Assembly: GCA_027619145.1 (NCBI GenBank)
Contig: JAQCGA010000302.1
Location: forward strand, 1-5,613
Source: a bacterium
GTDB taxonomy: Bacteria; Latescibacterota; UBA2968; GCA-2709665
Direction of reading: 5' to 3'
Length of the DNA: 5,613 bases
A program made the position numbers and the translations under genes. This document shows positions 5,025 to 5,613 of the stretch, in pieces; the first letter of the stretch is position 1, and every line of letters begins with the position of its first letter. The notes under the pieces were generated by a model. That model was given only the letters and a program-made list of their open reading frames with translations. It had not been told where the DNA came from and did no database searches.

Positions 5025-5097
5025 GCTGGATTTTTTATCTCCGTCAGGAGGGTGTTGAGTTGTGTACATCAGGGTTCGTTGGATGGGGTAAGTAAAT

Positions 5098-5140
5098 GGA
5101 AATATCGCTTGACAAATGTACTTTTGGGCGATTTATTTCC
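5098..5140. promoter_or_regulatory. Imperfect inverted repeat enclosing the beta-propeller promoter
   Basis: GGAAATATCGC (5098-5108) is repeated in inverse as GCGATTTATTTCC (5128-5140), matching 7 + 4 bases with a 2-base bulge. The -35 element lies between the arms and the -10 lies inside the right arm. This geometry would suit a repressor operator, or the repeat may be incidental. Confidence 0.4.
5109..5137 (+). promoter_or_regulatory. Sigma-70 promoter of the beta-propeller gene
   Basis: Consensus TTGACA at 5109-5114, a 17-base spacer and TTTATT at 5132-5137 (4 of 6 matches). The predicted start near 5144 leaves a leader of about 58 bases, which includes a run of eight T (5162-5169). Confidence 0.6.
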
Positions 5141-5201
5141 GTTTAGAGGCATCTTGAATAATTTTTTTTGCAGCCATCATTTAAAGTTTAAGGGGGACGT
5201 T

Positions 5202-5613
5202 ATGTCCAGATTATCAATTTGGCAAGTTGTTGTGCTTGCCGTGTTTCTGGTTCTGCCGATGAACCAGGACAGTGTGCAGGCCAAAACTACGCTGGAAGAG
5301 CAGAGCCAGTTTGGGCCTGATCTGACGTTTCATAACGGCCGAATTTATATGGCCTGGACAGGTCGAGATGCCGCTGGAAAAGGTGGCAAGTTGAATGTGA
5401 TGTACTCGAAAGATGGCGTAGATTGGAAAGCCAAAATTATCCTGGAAGAGAAGAGTGAGCATCCGCCAGCGCTTGCGAGTTTCAATGGGAAGCTGTATCT
5501 GGCCTGGACGGGCCGAGACAAAAAGATTAACATCCGAAGGTCTGAGGAAGGGATTGATTGGGGCGGAAAGGTTACACTGGAAGAACAGTCTGAACTGGAG
5601 CCCGGTCTGTCTG
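5202..5613 (+). CDS. Secreted sialidase-like beta-propeller repeat protein, partial (3' end outside the window)
   Basis: The first 137 residues are visible. The ATG has AAGGGGG about 5 bases upstream. Residues 1-27 form a signal peptide (hydrophobic core VVVLAVFLVL, cleavage likely after VQA), so the protein is exported. From residue 31 it consists of repeats of 45-50 residues: LEEQSQFGPDL, then NGRIYMAWTGRD, then MYSKDGVDW. The second repeat starts at 81 (LEEKSEHPPAL, NGKLYLAWTGRD, RRSEEGIDW) and a third at 126 (LEEQSELEPGLS). The FNGKLYLAWTG and S-x-DG-x-DW pattern is that of sialidase/BNR-like or lectin-like beta-propellers found in exported proteins of many bacteria. Catalytic residues cannot be judged from two blades. 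Carbohydrate binding or surface adhesion is inference. It has its own promoter and is not part of the floA operon. Confidence 0.88.
   Translation, partial: MSRLSIWQVVVLAVFLVLPMNQDSVQAKTTLEEQSQFGPDLTFHNGRIYMAWTGRDAAGKGGKLNVMYSKDGVDWKAKIILEEKSEHPPALASFNGKLYLAWTGRDKKINIRRSEEGIDWGGKVTLEEQSELEPGLS

Overview
The window is bacterial chromosome with strong Shine-Dalgarno sites, E. coli-like TTGACA promoters and CCA-encoding tRNA genes. The phylum cannot be fixed from the sequence. The promoters argue against a typical Bacteroidota genome, and the core operon is the SPFH/NfeD pair best known from Bacillus (yqeZ-floA) but present in many phyla.

Left part (about 1-1300, all genes on the minus strand): this looks like accessory, island-like DNA beside a tRNA-Met gene. 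It holds a 225-residue protein with a CGNR/treble-clef-like zinc site, then a small excisionase-type helix-turn-helix gene whose frame breaks at a run of six T, then the start of an unrecognised partial ORF at the window edge. Inverted repeats, a promoter and terminators lie between these genes.

Middle part (1300-4540): a minus-strand tRNA-Met with its own promoter and terminator is divergent from a plus-strand operon of three genes. These are a long-form NfeD membrane serine protease, the flotillin-like scaffold FloA, and a 188-residue single-pass membrane protein with three 18-residue tandem repeats. The first two are a known membrane-microdomain pair. The third is not a protein I can name and is the best candidate for novelty; its position, 3 bases after floA, suggests it belongs to the same membrane system.

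Right part (4540-5613): a promoter drives a tRNA-Leu(CAA) gene. A gene-poor stretch of about 500 bases (4706-5201) follows. It contains a probable tRNA terminator, a very short ORF of doubtful reality, a decayed fragment of an IS3-type transposase OrfA, and a TTGACA promoter enclosed by an inverted repeat; I see nothing in 5025-5097. That promoter serves a secreted protein made of sialidase-like beta-propeller repeats, which runs off the window end. No CRISPR array or rRNA gene was seen, and no complete insertion sequence. I found no convincing wholly new multi-gene system.
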